Assembly: GCF_013141695.1 (NCBI RefSeq)
Contig: NZ_WHNY01000027.1
Span: forward strand, 1-64,000
Length of the DNA: 64,000 nucleotides
Direction: 5' to 3'
From: Paenibacillus plantarum
GTDB taxonomy: Bacteria > Bacillota > Bacilli > Paenibacillales > NBRC-103111
The position numbers and the translations under genes were made by a program. Below are positions 8,569 to 17,107 of the stretch, piece by piece. The stretch's first letter is position 1; each line of letters begins with the position of its first letter. The notes beneath the pieces are model-generated. The model was not told where the DNA came from and did no database searches. It was given only the letters and a program-made list of their open reading frames with translations.

Positions 8569-8595
8569 TGAATTCTCTTTACATTTTACCGATAA
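8569..8595 (+). promoter_or_regulatory. Sigma-D-like promoter of chemoreceptor gene
   Basis: TGAA (8569-8572), 15 bases, then ACCGATAA (8588-8595), close to the Bacillus sigma-D consensus TAAA-N15-GCCGATAT. It lies about 57 bases before the chemoreceptor start. Motility and chemotaxis genes are the classic sigma-D regulon. Confidence 0.6.
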
Positions 8596-8652
8596 GATAG
8601 GCTTGGGATACAGAGAGAGAATACTCATAAATTGAAATTTCGGAGGACTTAG

Positions 8653-10392
8653 ATGCAAGCGACAGCTAGATTAGAAGAGTGGATGAGACGTACACAGGTA
8701 AAAATGAATTTGAAACAAAAACTGATTGGTTCCTTTGCAGTCGTTCTACTGTTTATGGGTATTTTGGGTCTTACCGATATGGTAAGAATGAAAAATATGA
8801 AGCAGGATATGACGGATATTGCTCAGAATTGGATGGTTGGAACTCAGCTGATTCAGGAATTCAGTTATTTGACCGAGCATTTTGCGAAGGATTTAGTAGG
8901 TGTTAATAATCAGAAGGATGCTTCAGTGAAGCTAGAGTTAACGCGTGATATTCAAGCGACGATCGTCAAAGGGGACAAGACGATAGACAGCTACGGCAAC
9001 TCGTTAGCTAATGAAGAAGATAAGAAGAATTACAACATGATTCTAGAACAATGGGGTAATCTAAAAAGCAACTACCTCAAGTACAGCAAGGCAACAGATG
9101 AGATTGAATTAATTAGACTCTATGACGAGCTCACACAAAGCTATAATTTCGTACAAACGATATGTCGCAAAATGGTTGCCTTCAACCAACAAGGCGCAGA
9201 TGATAGTGTGGAAAAGAATGCAGTTGCCTATCGCAGCAGCATCATAAGCGGTATTAGTCTATTGATCGTTGCTGTATTGTTATCCGTTGCGATAACATGG
9301 GTGATTGTCCGTAACATTACGAGACCCGTTATTGCCGCATCTCACGTGCTGGATCGTATGGCAGAAGGGGATTTGACGGCTTCGGAGCTGCGTTTTAGTA
9401 ATAAAGACGAAATTGGCGTCCTCGTTCAAGCGGTAAATGGGATGATACGTCAAATGCGCGAAGTTATGAGCCGTATGCAGGAATCCTCCAGCGCGGTGGC
9501 TTCTTCCTCGGAGCAGTTATATGCCAGCTCGGAGCAAAATAGCGAAGCCTCCCAGCATGTCGCTGTGGATATTCAGACCATTGCTACAGAAGCAGAAACG
9601 CAGCGCATCAACGCGCTGGAATGTGCTCGCGCAATGGATGAAATCACGATAGGCGTACAGCGTATTGCTGAAACGACGTCAGACGTTTCTGATTTGTCAG
9701 TCCATGCATCCGAGCAAGCACGCAACGGTCAAGCGGATGTTCAGCATGTGACGACGAGCATGAATGCCTTAAGTAGTGTGGTTACACAGGCGAATCAAAC
9801 CATTCGCCAGCTAGCCGAGCACTCGCAGAATATCGGGAAAGTCTCGCAAATGATCGGCGAGGTTGCGACTCAGACGAACCTTCTGGCCTTGAATGCAGCC
9901 ATTGAAGCCGCTCGTGCGGGTGAAGCAGGCAAAGGCTTCGCGGTTGTCGCAGAAGAGGTTCGCAAGCTAGCTACACAAACAGGGGAGTCGGTTGGTGCAA
10001 TTAGAGGTGTGGTTACCAGCATTCAAAGGGATACACAAGAAGCGGTTAAAGCTATGGATGCCGGACTAGTTGAGGTGCAAAAAGGCCTTCAATCCGTCGA
10101 TCGCACGGAACTCAGCTTCCAAGCCATTGTTCGCTCCGCAGACGAAGTGGCTTCCAAGATTCAGGAAACAGCAGCCGCTGCGCAGCAAATGGCGGCAAGC
10201 TCGCAGCAAGTCGCCGCAACGGTCACCAACATGGAGCACGTAGCGAAGATCACCTCGGAGTTGTCGCAGAGTGTTGCTGGGGCGACTGAAGAGCAGCTGG
10301 CTTCTTCACAGGAGGTTACGTCATCTTCCCAGATGCTCGCAAGCATCGCCCAAGACTTACAAGACGTGATCAATACATACAAAATGAGCTAA
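8653..10392 (+). CDS. Methyl-accepting chemotaxis protein
   Basis: Membrane chemoreceptor of 579 residues that would signal through CheW/CheA. Order: short basic N terminus, membrane helix about 22-43, a periplasm-facing four-helix sensor region about 45-190, second membrane helix about 195-218, HAMP domain to about 270, then a long coiled-coil signalling domain. The conserved hairpin tip ([19 protein letters not shown] and following residues) is near 408-430. The extracellular ligand is not predictable. GGAGG lies 6 bases before the ATG. It appears to be a single-gene unit with its own sigma-D-like promoter and terminator. Confidence 0.92.
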   Translation: MQATARLEEWMRRTQVKMNLKQKLIGSFAVVLLFMGILGLTDMVRMKNMKQDMTDIAQNWMVGTQLIQEFSYLTEHFAKDLVGVNNQKDASVKLELTRDIQATIVKGDKTIDSYGNSLANEEDKKNYNMILEQWGNLKSNYLKYSKATDEIELIRLYDELTQSYNFVQTICRKMVAFNQQGADDSVEKNAVAYRSSIISGISLLIVAVLLSVAITWVIVRNITRPVIAASHVLDRMAEGDLTASELRFSNKDEIGVLVQAVNGMIRQMREVMSRMQESSSAVASSSEQLYASSEQNSEASQHVAVDIQTIATEAETQRINALECARAMDEITIGVQRIAETTSDVSDLSVHASEQARNGQADVQHVTTSMNALSSVVTQANQTIRQLAEHSQNIGKVSQMIGEVATQTNLLALNAAIEAARAGEAGKGFAVVAEEVRKLATQTGESVGAIRGVVTSIQRDTQEAVKAMDAGLVEVQKGLQSVDRTELSFQAIVRSADEVASKIQETAAAAQQMAASSQQVAATVTNMEHVAKITSELSQSVAGATEEQLASSQEVTSSSQMLASIAQDLQDVINTYKMS

Positions 10393-10411
10393 TATACATA
10401 CAACAGACACG

Positions 10412-10436
10412 AAAGACACCCAAGCGGTGTCTTTTC
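10412..10436 (+). terminator. Rho-independent terminator
   Basis: AAGACACC (10413-10420) and GGTGTCTT (10426-10433) form an 8-bp stem around CAAGC with a short T tail. It ends the chemoreceptor transcript. Confidence 0.75.
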
Positions 10437-10522
10437 TCATCGCTGCATTTGCGTAGAGCGATCTCCATGATTTAAACTAGCAAGGCATGGAAAAATAACA
10501 TTAACCAAGGATGGAATTCCAT

Positions 10523-11287
10523 ATGAATATGATTACGAATCAGTTTTCGATGAATGATTTGAAAAAGTTTAAGCACGAAATTACACGCTTTATGATGACT
10601 TATAAGTTTGCGCTGGATGAAATGGAGACGAGAATCGATATCCTCGTTCAAGAATTCGAGATGCTGCATGAATATAACCCAATTGAACACACGAAATCTC
10701 GGTTGAAATCGCCTGAAGGTATTTTTCAAAAGCTGATGAGAAAAGGCGGAGAGCTCTCTTTCGAAGGCATTAAGGGCAGCGTGAAGGACATTGCCGGACT
10801 GCGAATTACCTGCTCGTTCGTGTCCGATATTTATGTCATTTCCAAGATGCTGAGAAATCAGAATGACCTTCATATTTTGAGCGAAAAAGACTATATTAAA
10901 AATCCAAAGCCCAATGGCTACCAAAGCTTACATTTGCTCATTGAAGTGCCTGTACATATGTCGGACCGCGAAGAGCGCGTCTGTATGGAAGTGCAAATTC
11001 GTACGATTGCCATGGACTGTTGGGCGAGTCTGGAGCATAAAATATTTTATAAATTCAATGAAGGCAACCAAGCTGTACCCGCTCGTCTCTTAGAAGAGTT
11101 AAAGCAAGCAGCGGCTTCAGCGGCGGCACTCGATTCACAGATGGAACGGCTGCATGCGGAGATCAGTGTGATTAAGGAAGAGCAGGCGGATATCGCCGAA
11201 GATGCTTTGAATCAAATCATGATAAGCAATCAGAAATTTGCGTTGCCGAAAGCACTGCTGGCGCTCATGAGTGAAGAGGAGTCCTAG
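10523..11287 (+). CDS. Small alarmone synthetase (GTP pyrophosphokinase, RelQ/RelP type)
   Basis: Single-domain (p)ppGpp synthetase of 254 residues that transfers pyrophosphate from ATP to GDP or GTP. Family motifs are GLRITCSF, KPNGYQSLH and EVQIRTIAMDCWASLEH, all in the RelA/SpoT synthetase fold. There is no HD hydrolase, TGS or ACT domain, so it belongs with the B. subtilis YjbM/YwaC enzymes (about 210 residues); the C-terminal tail from about 205 is a longer helical extension. AAGGA lies 9 bases before the ATG at 10523, whereas an in-frame ATG at 10511 is next to it. It would respond at expression level, for example to cell-wall stress. Confidence 0.88.
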   Translation: MNMITNQFSMNDLKKFKHEITRFMMTYKFALDEMETRIDILVQEFEMLHEYNPIEHTKSRLKSPEGIFQKLMRKGGELSFEGIKGSVKDIAGLRITCSFVSDIYVISKMLRNQNDLHILSEKDYIKNPKPNGYQSLHLLIEVPVHMSDREERVCMEVQIRTIAMDCWASLEHKIFYKFNEGNQAVPARLLEELKQAAASAAALDSQMERLHAEISVIKEEQADIAEDALNQIMISNQKFALPKALLALMSEEES

Positions 11288-11366
11288 GTGGCAGATGAAG
11301 GTAATTGGGTGAAGTGGGTGTTTTCGTGCTATAATAGAAGGATCGGATTGAGAAGGGTGCGAAAAC

Positions 11367-11591
11367 ATGCAATCATTTGAAGACTGGAATCAAAAGGTGA
11401 AGACAACCTTCAACGCGACTAGCAATGAAGCGGTGCTCACGGTAATGGAAGCGGGTAAAATCTTAGGTTTGTCGAAAGATCAGATGAAGCAATATGTGGA
11501 CAAAAACAATTTGACGAAAGTGCCGATCATGCGAAGTGTGCACCGTTATCTATTATTAGAGAGTGAGATTACTCAGATTGTGGGGAAATAA
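11367..11591 (+). CDS. Small HTH-like hypothetical protein
   Basis: 74 residues. The middle (VMEAGKILGLSKDQMKQYVD) resembles an excisionase/MerR-type helix-turn-helix. No other domain is present, so DNA binding is only suggested. A -10-like TATAAT at about 11331-11336 and a purine-rich site (GAGAAGG) before the ATG support expression. It is followed after 4 bases by a DUF6526 gene and probably cotranscribed with it. Target unknown. Confidence 0.6.
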   Translation: MQSFEDWNQKVKTTFNATSNEAVLTVMEAGKILGLSKDQMKQYVDKNNLTKVPIMRSVHRYLLLESEITQIVGK

Positions 11592-11595
11592 GTAG

Positions 11596-12030
11596 ATGAA
11601 GGTTCAGAATTATGTCAATCATCGACGTATGCATCCGTTGTATCACTATTTCTTTTCGTTGTTGGCAGTAGGCTTAGTGGTTCTATCCATTATGCAGCTT
11701 GTTAGTGCCTTAAAGGCCAACGATCAGGTCCTGCCAGCAGTCATTTTTGTCCTCATAGCTGTTATTGTGGTTGTGATTTTTTTGCTTATCCGTACCTACC
11801 CAATCAAGGCTCAGGATCGGGCGATTCGGGCAGAAGAGAACCTTCGGCACTTTGTGCTGACACAGAAACTGTTAGATAAGAAGTTGACGATGGGACAAAT
11901 TGCGGCTTTGCGTTTTGCATCGGATGAAGAGTTTCCTGCACTTTGTAAGAAGGCAGCTGCGGAGCGGATGACTCCGGATGCGATTAAGAAAGCAGTACGC
12001 AGCTGGAGAGGCGACAATTTCAGAATTTAA
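11596..12030 (+). CDS. DUF6526 family membrane protein
   Basis: 144 residues with two membrane helices (about 18-40 and 47-66) and a conserved cytosolic C-terminal half. The N-terminal QNYVNHRRMHPLYHYF motif and the C-terminal ALRFASDEEFPAL...IKKAVRSWRGDNFRI pattern match the DUF6526 family of Firmicutes and Bacteroidetes, whose function is unknown. It begins 4 bases after the small HTH-like gene, suggesting one operon. Purines at the end of the upstream gene supply the ribosome site. Confidence 0.75.
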   Translation: MKVQNYVNHRRMHPLYHYFFSLLAVGLVVLSIMQLVSALKANDQVLPAVIFVLIAVIVVVIFLLIRTYPIKAQDRAIRAEENLRHFVLTQKLLDKKLTMGQIAALRFASDEEFPALCKKAAAERMTPDAIKKAVRSWRGDNFRI

Positions 12031-12047
12031 TTAAATGTCTACTAGCG

Positions 12048-12079
12048 GAAGACACATCTACGGATGATGTCTTTTTTTG
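12048..12079 (+). terminator. Rho-independent terminator
   Basis: AAGACACATC and GATGATGTCTT pair with one bulged base and are followed by seven T residues. It ends the small two-gene operon. Confidence 0.8.
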
Positions 12080-12186
12080 TGTGTTCTTACGTCATTTTGT
12101 TGAAAATGTAGTTATTTTTTCCTAGGACTTCTGGTACAATTTTAGGAAAGAGTCATGATCGTTTAATTTTTAGAATGAGGTGCCGT

Positions 12187-15100
12187 GTGAGCAGCAGTAT
12201 TAGTAAAACGTATCGATCCTTTTTAAATAAAATGAGTGAGGATAAGAAGGAATACAGGAAAGTATTTCTGTTATTTGCCTATTTGTTCTTCGTGGTATCG
12301 GCATCAACAATCGGACGAACGGCGGCGGATACACTCTTCCTAAGTCGGTTCGACAATTCCTATTTGTCCCTGATGTACTTGCCACAGGCACTCGTTATGA
12401 TTACAGCAGGTATCGTGTTCCAACGTTTCTCGCCTAAGGTACGTTTAGAAACTCTCCTCAAGCTGATGATTCCGCTGATCTCGGCTTTCGTGCTGATCTC
12501 TAGATTCGGTGTAGGACTCGAGCTGCGCTGGGTGTTTCCTGTCATTTACATCGGATACGATGTGTTCAATTTCCTGATGATTGTCTGCTTCTGGCAGTTC
12601 GCCACATCGGTAATGGACCAACGGAAAGCGAAGCAAATGATCGGCCTCGTAGGCAGCGGGGGGATTATGGGCGGGATTTTGAGCGGCTTCGGCCTCAAGG
12701 TTCTTGTTCCGCTCGTCGGAACGGCGAATTTAATCTATGTATATGCCGGACTGCAATTACTTGGTCTTGTCGTGGTATTTGTTATCTTGGGCATGACCAA
12801 AGATCAGGGTGATTCGAAGCCAGCGCAGGCACGCAAAGCCTCGTCTAAGTCGTCATCTGTCCAGCAAAAAGGCGGCCTTTTCGCGAGTGTGCCTCATCTC
12901 AAATATGTCGCGATTCTGGCTGCTGCACTCGTCGTTTCGCTAACCTTAATTGATTATCAGTTCAAGGTCATTCTGCGAGGCACCTTGCAAAATGAAGCAT
13001 TAGCCGGCTTCATGGGAAGCTTCTACGGCTTCTCGGGGTTGATCGCCCTCTGTGTGCAATTGTTCGTTTCAGGGCGTGTGATTACACGATTCGGTGTGAT
13101 GACGGCGCTGTTAATTTTCCCGATTGCTCTCTTCGCAGGAAGTCTGGGGATTCTGGTATTGCCGGTCCTGGCTATGGCGGTTGTGGTCAAAGGAAGCGAT
13201 AAAGTCGTTGGTGACACGATTTACTCCTCCGTGAGCCAATTGGTGATGTTCCCCGTTCCTCCGGAATGGCGGAATAAAGCGAAGGGCTTCTTGGACGGGA
13301 TCGTCCGTAATGGTGCCAAAGGACTTGCAGCCATCTGCCTTCTCCTCGTTACACGATTCGTAGCCCCTGAGAAGTTGAGTTATATCGTATTAGTTTTGCT
13401 CGTTGTGGGGATTTTTGCGGGCATCAAGGTAAAGAAAGCCTACTTAACAACGCTCTTATCCAATCTCAAAACAGGCGGCGACGACCTGCAAAAGGTCGAG
13501 CTTAACCTCATGGATTCCGTGACTCGGCAAATCCTGATCGATGCACTGAACGGTTCGGACAAGCAGCAAGCGCTGTATGCTTTCGGTCTTTTGAAGGAGA
13601 CGAGCTCGTTTGATCTAACGCCGCATTTGGACGGTTTACTGCGTCATGCCATACCCGAAATTCGCTTAGAAGCCTTGGCGTATGTGGAGATGAAGGTGCC
13701 GGAAGGTTTTGAGCCTGTTTTGCAGGAACTGATTGCATCGGAACATGTACAAGTCAGAGCCAAGGCTATTATCGCGCTCTCTGCTTATGCGGAAGAAGAT
13801 TATGTTGATGAGATTACTGTGTATTTGGAAGACCCTTCTGTCGAGGTTCAAGCAGCAACGATTGCGGGCTTAGTCAAATACTACAGTATTGAAGGCATGT
13901 TCCGCGCGGTTGGAAAGCTGAAAGACATGATGGAGAGCGGACACGAAGAGGAACGGATCGCCATGGCCGCGTTATTCGGACAAATCCGTGTGAAAAACTT
14001 CTACAAGCCACTTATCTCCCTTTTGCAGGATAACAGTCCGTTGGTTCGAATTCGTGCTTTGGAGTCCGCAGCGATCCTGCACGTGCCTCCATTACTTGTA
14101 CCCATTATAGGTATGTTAAAAGATAGCAAAACCCGGCGCTACGCCATCGACGCGCTCGCTGCGTACGACGAAGATGATGTGCTGCCACAGCTGGCGCCCT
14201 ATTTGGAGCAGCAGGAAATTAGCTTGTATTTGCCTGCAGTGTTTGAAAGGATCGCTACCCAACGTGCGATGGACATGTTGTTTGCTTGTTATGAGAAATC
14301 ACCATACGCTTTGCGTGACCGAATCTTAGAGTCATTGCAACGCATGAGTAAGCAATTGCCTCAGCCGGATAGCCGCAAGGTGGAGGCGTACATTTTCCAA
14401 GAGCTTGCGCTGTATGCCCAGTTCGCTGAGCATGGCTCATGCGTTGTTGGTGAAGATGACTATGCGGAAATAGAGAAGATGATCGGCGAAATTCGTACGG
14501 CCATTACAAGACGTGTGTTTTTATTGTTGGCGCTTCTAAAAGATGGGCAAACCATGCAGGCCGTGTATCTGGACTGGTCGGAAGGAGATTCGCGTCAGCA
14601 GGCCAATGCCGAAGAGGTTATTGATCAGACGCTTCAAGGGACTTTGCGTACAGAGATGGCCAAATTCATGGCAGGCTCTCGCAAGCTGTCCAAGGTAGCC
14701 GCAAGCAAGGTTGAGCTGAATTTGCATATGAGCTGGCTAGCTGAACAAGGTGATGAATGGCTGACTCAAACGATCCAGTACCACACACTTCGGAAGTCGG
14801 ATGCAGTGGTGAACGTCGAGCTCGCAGATCTCATGCATCGTGTGCAATTGCTTCGTCGTGTATCGTTATTCCAGGGACTCACGAGCAGAGACTTATCTGT
14901 TATCGCCAAGCGATTGCATAAATTGGCCGTCGAACAAGGCGATACGATCATTAAAGAGGGCGATCCAGGCGACTCGCTTATGCTGGTAGATGAGGGCAGA
15001 GCTGGTGTCTACCGCGACAAGCAGCTCCTCGGAGTGCTGAATCTCGGCGATTGTTTCGGTGAGATGGCGATTCTGACGAACAGTGCGCGTACAGCAACGA

Positions 15101-15852
15101 TTAAAGCAGAAGAAGACATGGTGCTGTGGCGTCTAGATTCATCTGTGTTCTACGATATGATGTTCGATCAGACGAGCATTGCTGTTGAAATGATGAAGCT
15201 GCTTTCGCGCAGACTGCGCTCCGAGTTGGAACGTGGACAGGGGAAAGCGCAGGCTTCAGCGGTGAAGCAGGAGGAAGAGTTGGCTGGAGATCCGGGGCAA
15301 GCGCTGGTGGAAGGTCAAGGAGAAGAGCAGGAGCAAGGACTGGATCAAGGTCCAGATGGGGACGAAGGGGCTGCTCTTGCTCAGGTGGAGGCTGCAGCAG
15401 CAGCTGTGCAAGAGCCTCAGGCTGCGACAGAATTGACGAGGGATGAAGCGATATTACGCCGGATCCTCGTCTTGCAAAAGATCGACCTCTTCGCCCATCT
15501 GGGCCCGAATGACTTCATTTGGTTGGCTCAAATGGTCGACGAAGTTGCCTATGAGCCGGGTGAAGCGATCTGCCGCGCAGGAGACTTCGGAGATACGATG
15601 TATGGCATCATCGAAGGCAATATCCGCGTCCACCGCGGCAGTGAGGAGTACGCGCTGCTGGGCGAAGGCGCATTCTTCGGCGAAATGGCCATCATCGACA
15701 GCGGCCCTCGATCCGCGGATTGCACAGCGAAGGACCCAGCCGTGCTGCTCCAGCTGCACCGTGACCTTGTGCTGAGCTTCTGCTTCCAGAACATCGACGT
15801 ACTGCGCAGCATGATGCGCGTCATTGCGGATCGCCTGCGTGGCATGATCTAG
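12187..15852 (+). CDS. NTT-like nucleotide transporter fused to HEAT repeats and two cyclic-nucleotide-binding domains
   Basis: A very large single chain (about 1,221 residues). Residues about 20-425 form about twelve membrane helices related to ATP/ADP (NTT/Tlc) or MFS carriers. Residues about 430-720 are helical HEAT-type repeats. A first cNMP-binding domain (about 885-1010, with LGDCFGEMAIL) and a second (about 1095-1220, with GEGAFFGEMAII) are separated by an Ala/Glu/Gln-rich linker. The phosphate-binding arginine pattern is kept in both (NSARTA, GPRSAD). Cyclic-nucleotide gating of the carrier is an inference. GAGG (12177-12180) is 6 bases before a GTG at 12187; an in-frame ATG at 12175 overlaps it. 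NTT-HEAT fusions are known in free-living bacteria. Confidence 0.82.
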   Translation: MSSSISKTYRSFLNKMSEDKKEYRKVFLLFAYLFFVVSASTIGRTAADTLFLSRFDNSYLSLMYLPQALVMITAGIVFQRFSPKVRLETLLKLMIPLISAFVLISRFGVGLELRWVFPVIYIGYDVFNFLMIVCFWQFATSVMDQRKAKQMIGLVGSGGIMGGILSGFGLKVLVPLVGTANLIYVYAGLQLLGLVVVFVILGMTKDQGDSKPAQARKASSKSSSVQQKGGLFASVPHLKYVAILAAALVVSLTLIDYQFKVILRGTLQNEALAGFMGSFYGFSGLIALCVQLFVSGRVITRFGVMTALLIFPIALFAGSLGILVLPVLAMAVVVKGSDKVVGDTIYSSVSQLVMFPVPPEWRNKAKGFLDGIVRNGAKGLAAICLLLVTRFVAPEKLSYIVLVLLVVGIFAGIKVKKAYLTTLLSNLKTGGDDLQKVELNLMDSVTRQILIDALNGSDKQQALYAFGLLKETSSFDLTPHLDGLLRHAIPEIRLEALAYVEMKVPEGFEPVLQELIASEHVQVRAKAIIALSAYAEEDYVDEITVYLEDPSVEVQAATIAGLVKYYSIEGMFRAVGKLKDMMESGHEEERIAMAALFGQIRVKNFYKPLISLLQDNSPLVRIRALESAAILHVPPLLVPIIGMLKDSKTRRYAIDALAAYDEDDVLPQLAPYLEQQEISLYLPAVFERIATQRAMDMLFACYEKSPYALRDRILESLQRMSKQLPQPDSRKVEAYIFQELALYAQFAEHGSCVVGEDDYAEIEKMIGEIRTAITRRVFLLLALLKDGQTMQAVYLDWSEGDSRQQANAEEVIDQTLQGTLRTEMAKFMAGSRKLSKVAASKVELNLHMSWLAEQGDEWLTQTIQYHTLRKSDAVVNVELADLMHRVQLLRRVSLFQGLTSRDLSVIAKRLHKLAVEQGDTIIKEGDPGDSLMLVDEGRAGVYRDKQLLGVLNLGDCFGEMAILTNSARTATIKAEEDMVLWRLDSSVFYDMMFDQTSIAVEMMKLLSRRLRSELERGQGKAQASAVKQEEELAGDPGQALVEGQGEEQEQGLDQGPDGDEGAALAQVEAAAAAVQEPQAATELTRDEAILRRILVLQKIDLFAHLGPNDFIWLAQMVDEVAYEPGEAICRAGDFGDTMYGIIEGNIRVHRGSEEYALLGEGAFFGEMAIIDSGPRSADCTAKDPAVLLQLHRDLVLSFCFQNIDVLRSMMRVIADRLRGMI

Positions 15853-15865
15853 ACTAGTAAACAGC

Positions 15866-15907
15866 AAAGGAGTCCAACCCTGGTAAGGGGTTGGACTCCT
15901 TTTTTTG
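15866..15907 (+). terminator. Strong rho-independent terminator
   Basis: AAAGGAGTCCAACCC (15866-15880) and its perfect complement (15888-15902) form a 15-bp stem followed by a T run. Confidence 0.92.
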
Positions 15908-16082
15908 GTATCGGGGGACACTTATCAGCACTAAGATAAACTCCCCATCCTTCAAACAATCAGTGAGCTAGAGTCGAACTCGCTGCCTCGTCCGAGCACA
16001 CTTCCCTATTCATCTGGTTCATCCGCATCAGACACGCCTCCGAACCCCATCAACACCAAATTTCTCTCTTTAATCAGCAAAT

Positions 16083-16398
16083 TAGACACACCCGATCCCC
16101 GTCTAGCCCCAACTTTCCCCATCCAATCAGCTCAACAGACACAAACTCGATTCCTCCAGTCCCCACTCCCAATCCAATCAGCGCTTCAGATACGTCCCAA
16201 TCCCCATCCAGCCCCAATTGTCCCCATCCAATCAGCTCAACAGACACAAACTCGATTCCTCCAGTCCCCACTCCCCCATCCAATTAGCGCTTCAGACACG
16301 TCTCGACCCCCATCCAGCCCCAATTGTCCTCATCCAATCAGCTCAACAGACACAAACTCGATTCCTCCACTCCCCATCCAATCAGCGCTTCAGACACG
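16083..16398. repeat. 105-bp tandem repeat, about three copies
   Basis: The phrase AATCAGCTCAACAGACACAA recurs at 16125, 16230 and 16336 with periods of 105 and 106 bases. Units are pyrimidine-rich on the plus strand and include CCATCCAGCCCCAATTGTCC. The first unit is diverged. Confidence 0.85.
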
Positions 16399-16400
16399 AA

Positions 16401-16586
16401 TAACTGGATTTTCTCCATCTAAATCAGCTCTGTTTCGCACATTCGAGGGATTAGATGTATTTCCTACAGTTAATTCCCGGGTTATTGCCCGATTCTTCCC
16501 AATCGGGATGAATTAGCTACATGTTTTCCAGTTATTTGTAAGAAATAGGCGAATACGGGAGAAATAACTGTAGTTTCTACAGTTGA
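16401..16586. repeat. Modular palindromic repeat cluster R2
   Basis: Modules pair TAACTGGA with TCCATCTAA, TTAGATGTA with TACAGTTAA, TAGCTACA with a TCCAGTTATT half, and AACTGTA with TACAGTT. Half-sites match those at 8.3, 29.2, 39.1 and 50.8 kb but are combined differently. Confidence 0.75.
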
Positions 16587-16750
16587 ATTCTGAGAAGGGT
16601 ACTTAGGCATGGCAATTTGTCGCCCAAATCCATCTGAACAGAAGAGGCAACCAAAGTGAGTGCCTCTTCAAGATTAGCTAGTTTGACACAATAGGGGCAT
16701 AAGAAGCGCAACGGACAATAGGTAGAACTGGGAGTTACTTAAGACACGAA

Positions 16751-16936
16751 TAACTGGATTTCCTCCATCTAATTGAGCTCTGTTTCACATATTAGAAGGT
16801 TTAGATGTATTTCCTACAGCTAATTTTCGGGTTTTAGCCCGATTCCCCAAAAGCGCAACGAATTAGCTGGATGTTTTCCAGTTATTCGTCAGAAATAAGC
16901 GAATTCGCGAAAATTAACTGTAGGTTATACAGGTAA
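16751..16936. repeat. Modular palindromic repeat cluster R2b
   Basis: Second copy of the R2 arrangement in the 350-bp duplication, again starting TAACTGGA...TCCATCTAA and ending with TTAACTGTA and a diverged TACAGGTAA half. Confidence 0.75.
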
Positions 16937-17007
16937 AGCCCATGAAGGGTACTTATGCACAGGCACTCTGTCGCCAGAGTCCGAACCCACCATAACCGAA
17001 GAGAGGC

Positions 17008-17034
17008 AATCGACGTGATTGCCTCTTCAAGATT
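17008..17034. terminator. Hairpin downstream of siderophore transporter operon
   Basis: AGAGGCAATC and GATTGCCTCT form a 10-bp stem. It lies about 75 bases after the last permease gene on the minus strand and may terminate or protect that transcript, though the T tract is poor. A related hairpin occurs 350 bases to the left. Confidence 0.45.
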
Positions 17035-17107
17035 AGCTAGTTTGACACAGTAGGAGCTTCTGAAGCACAAACGGATCCAAGGTAGCAATAGGAGTTAGTT
17101 ATGGATC

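Larger units (their letters stand above)
8001..8652. other. Intergenic region with palindromic modules and chemoreceptor promoter
   Basis: No convincing gene. The left part is the upstream region of the membrane protein. The middle (8271-8460) holds palindromic modules shared with other gaps of this window. The right part holds a sigma-D-like promoter. Short reading frames here lack ribosome sites. Confidence 0.6.
16391..17100. repeat. 350-bp imperfect direct duplication
   Basis: Two head-to-tail copies starting at GACACGAATAACTGGATT (16393 and 16743). Each copy ends with a hairpin flanked by GAGGCAA and TTGCCTC or similar and the phrase TTCAAGATTAGCTAGTTTGA. Substitutions are concentrated outside the palindromic half-sites. 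Confidence 0.8.
15908..17107. other. 1.2-kb repeat-filled gap
   Basis: No gene is supported. It holds a degenerate 105-bp tandem array (about 16083-16398) followed by two copies of a 350-bp block (16391-16740 and 16741-17100), each containing palindromic modules and a small hairpin. Reading frames through the tandem array are repeat products. Confidence 0.75.

Noticed and set aside
16074..16403. Short reading frames on both strands in the 105-bp array
   Set aside because: Products are direct translations of the tandem unit; no promoter or ribosome site.
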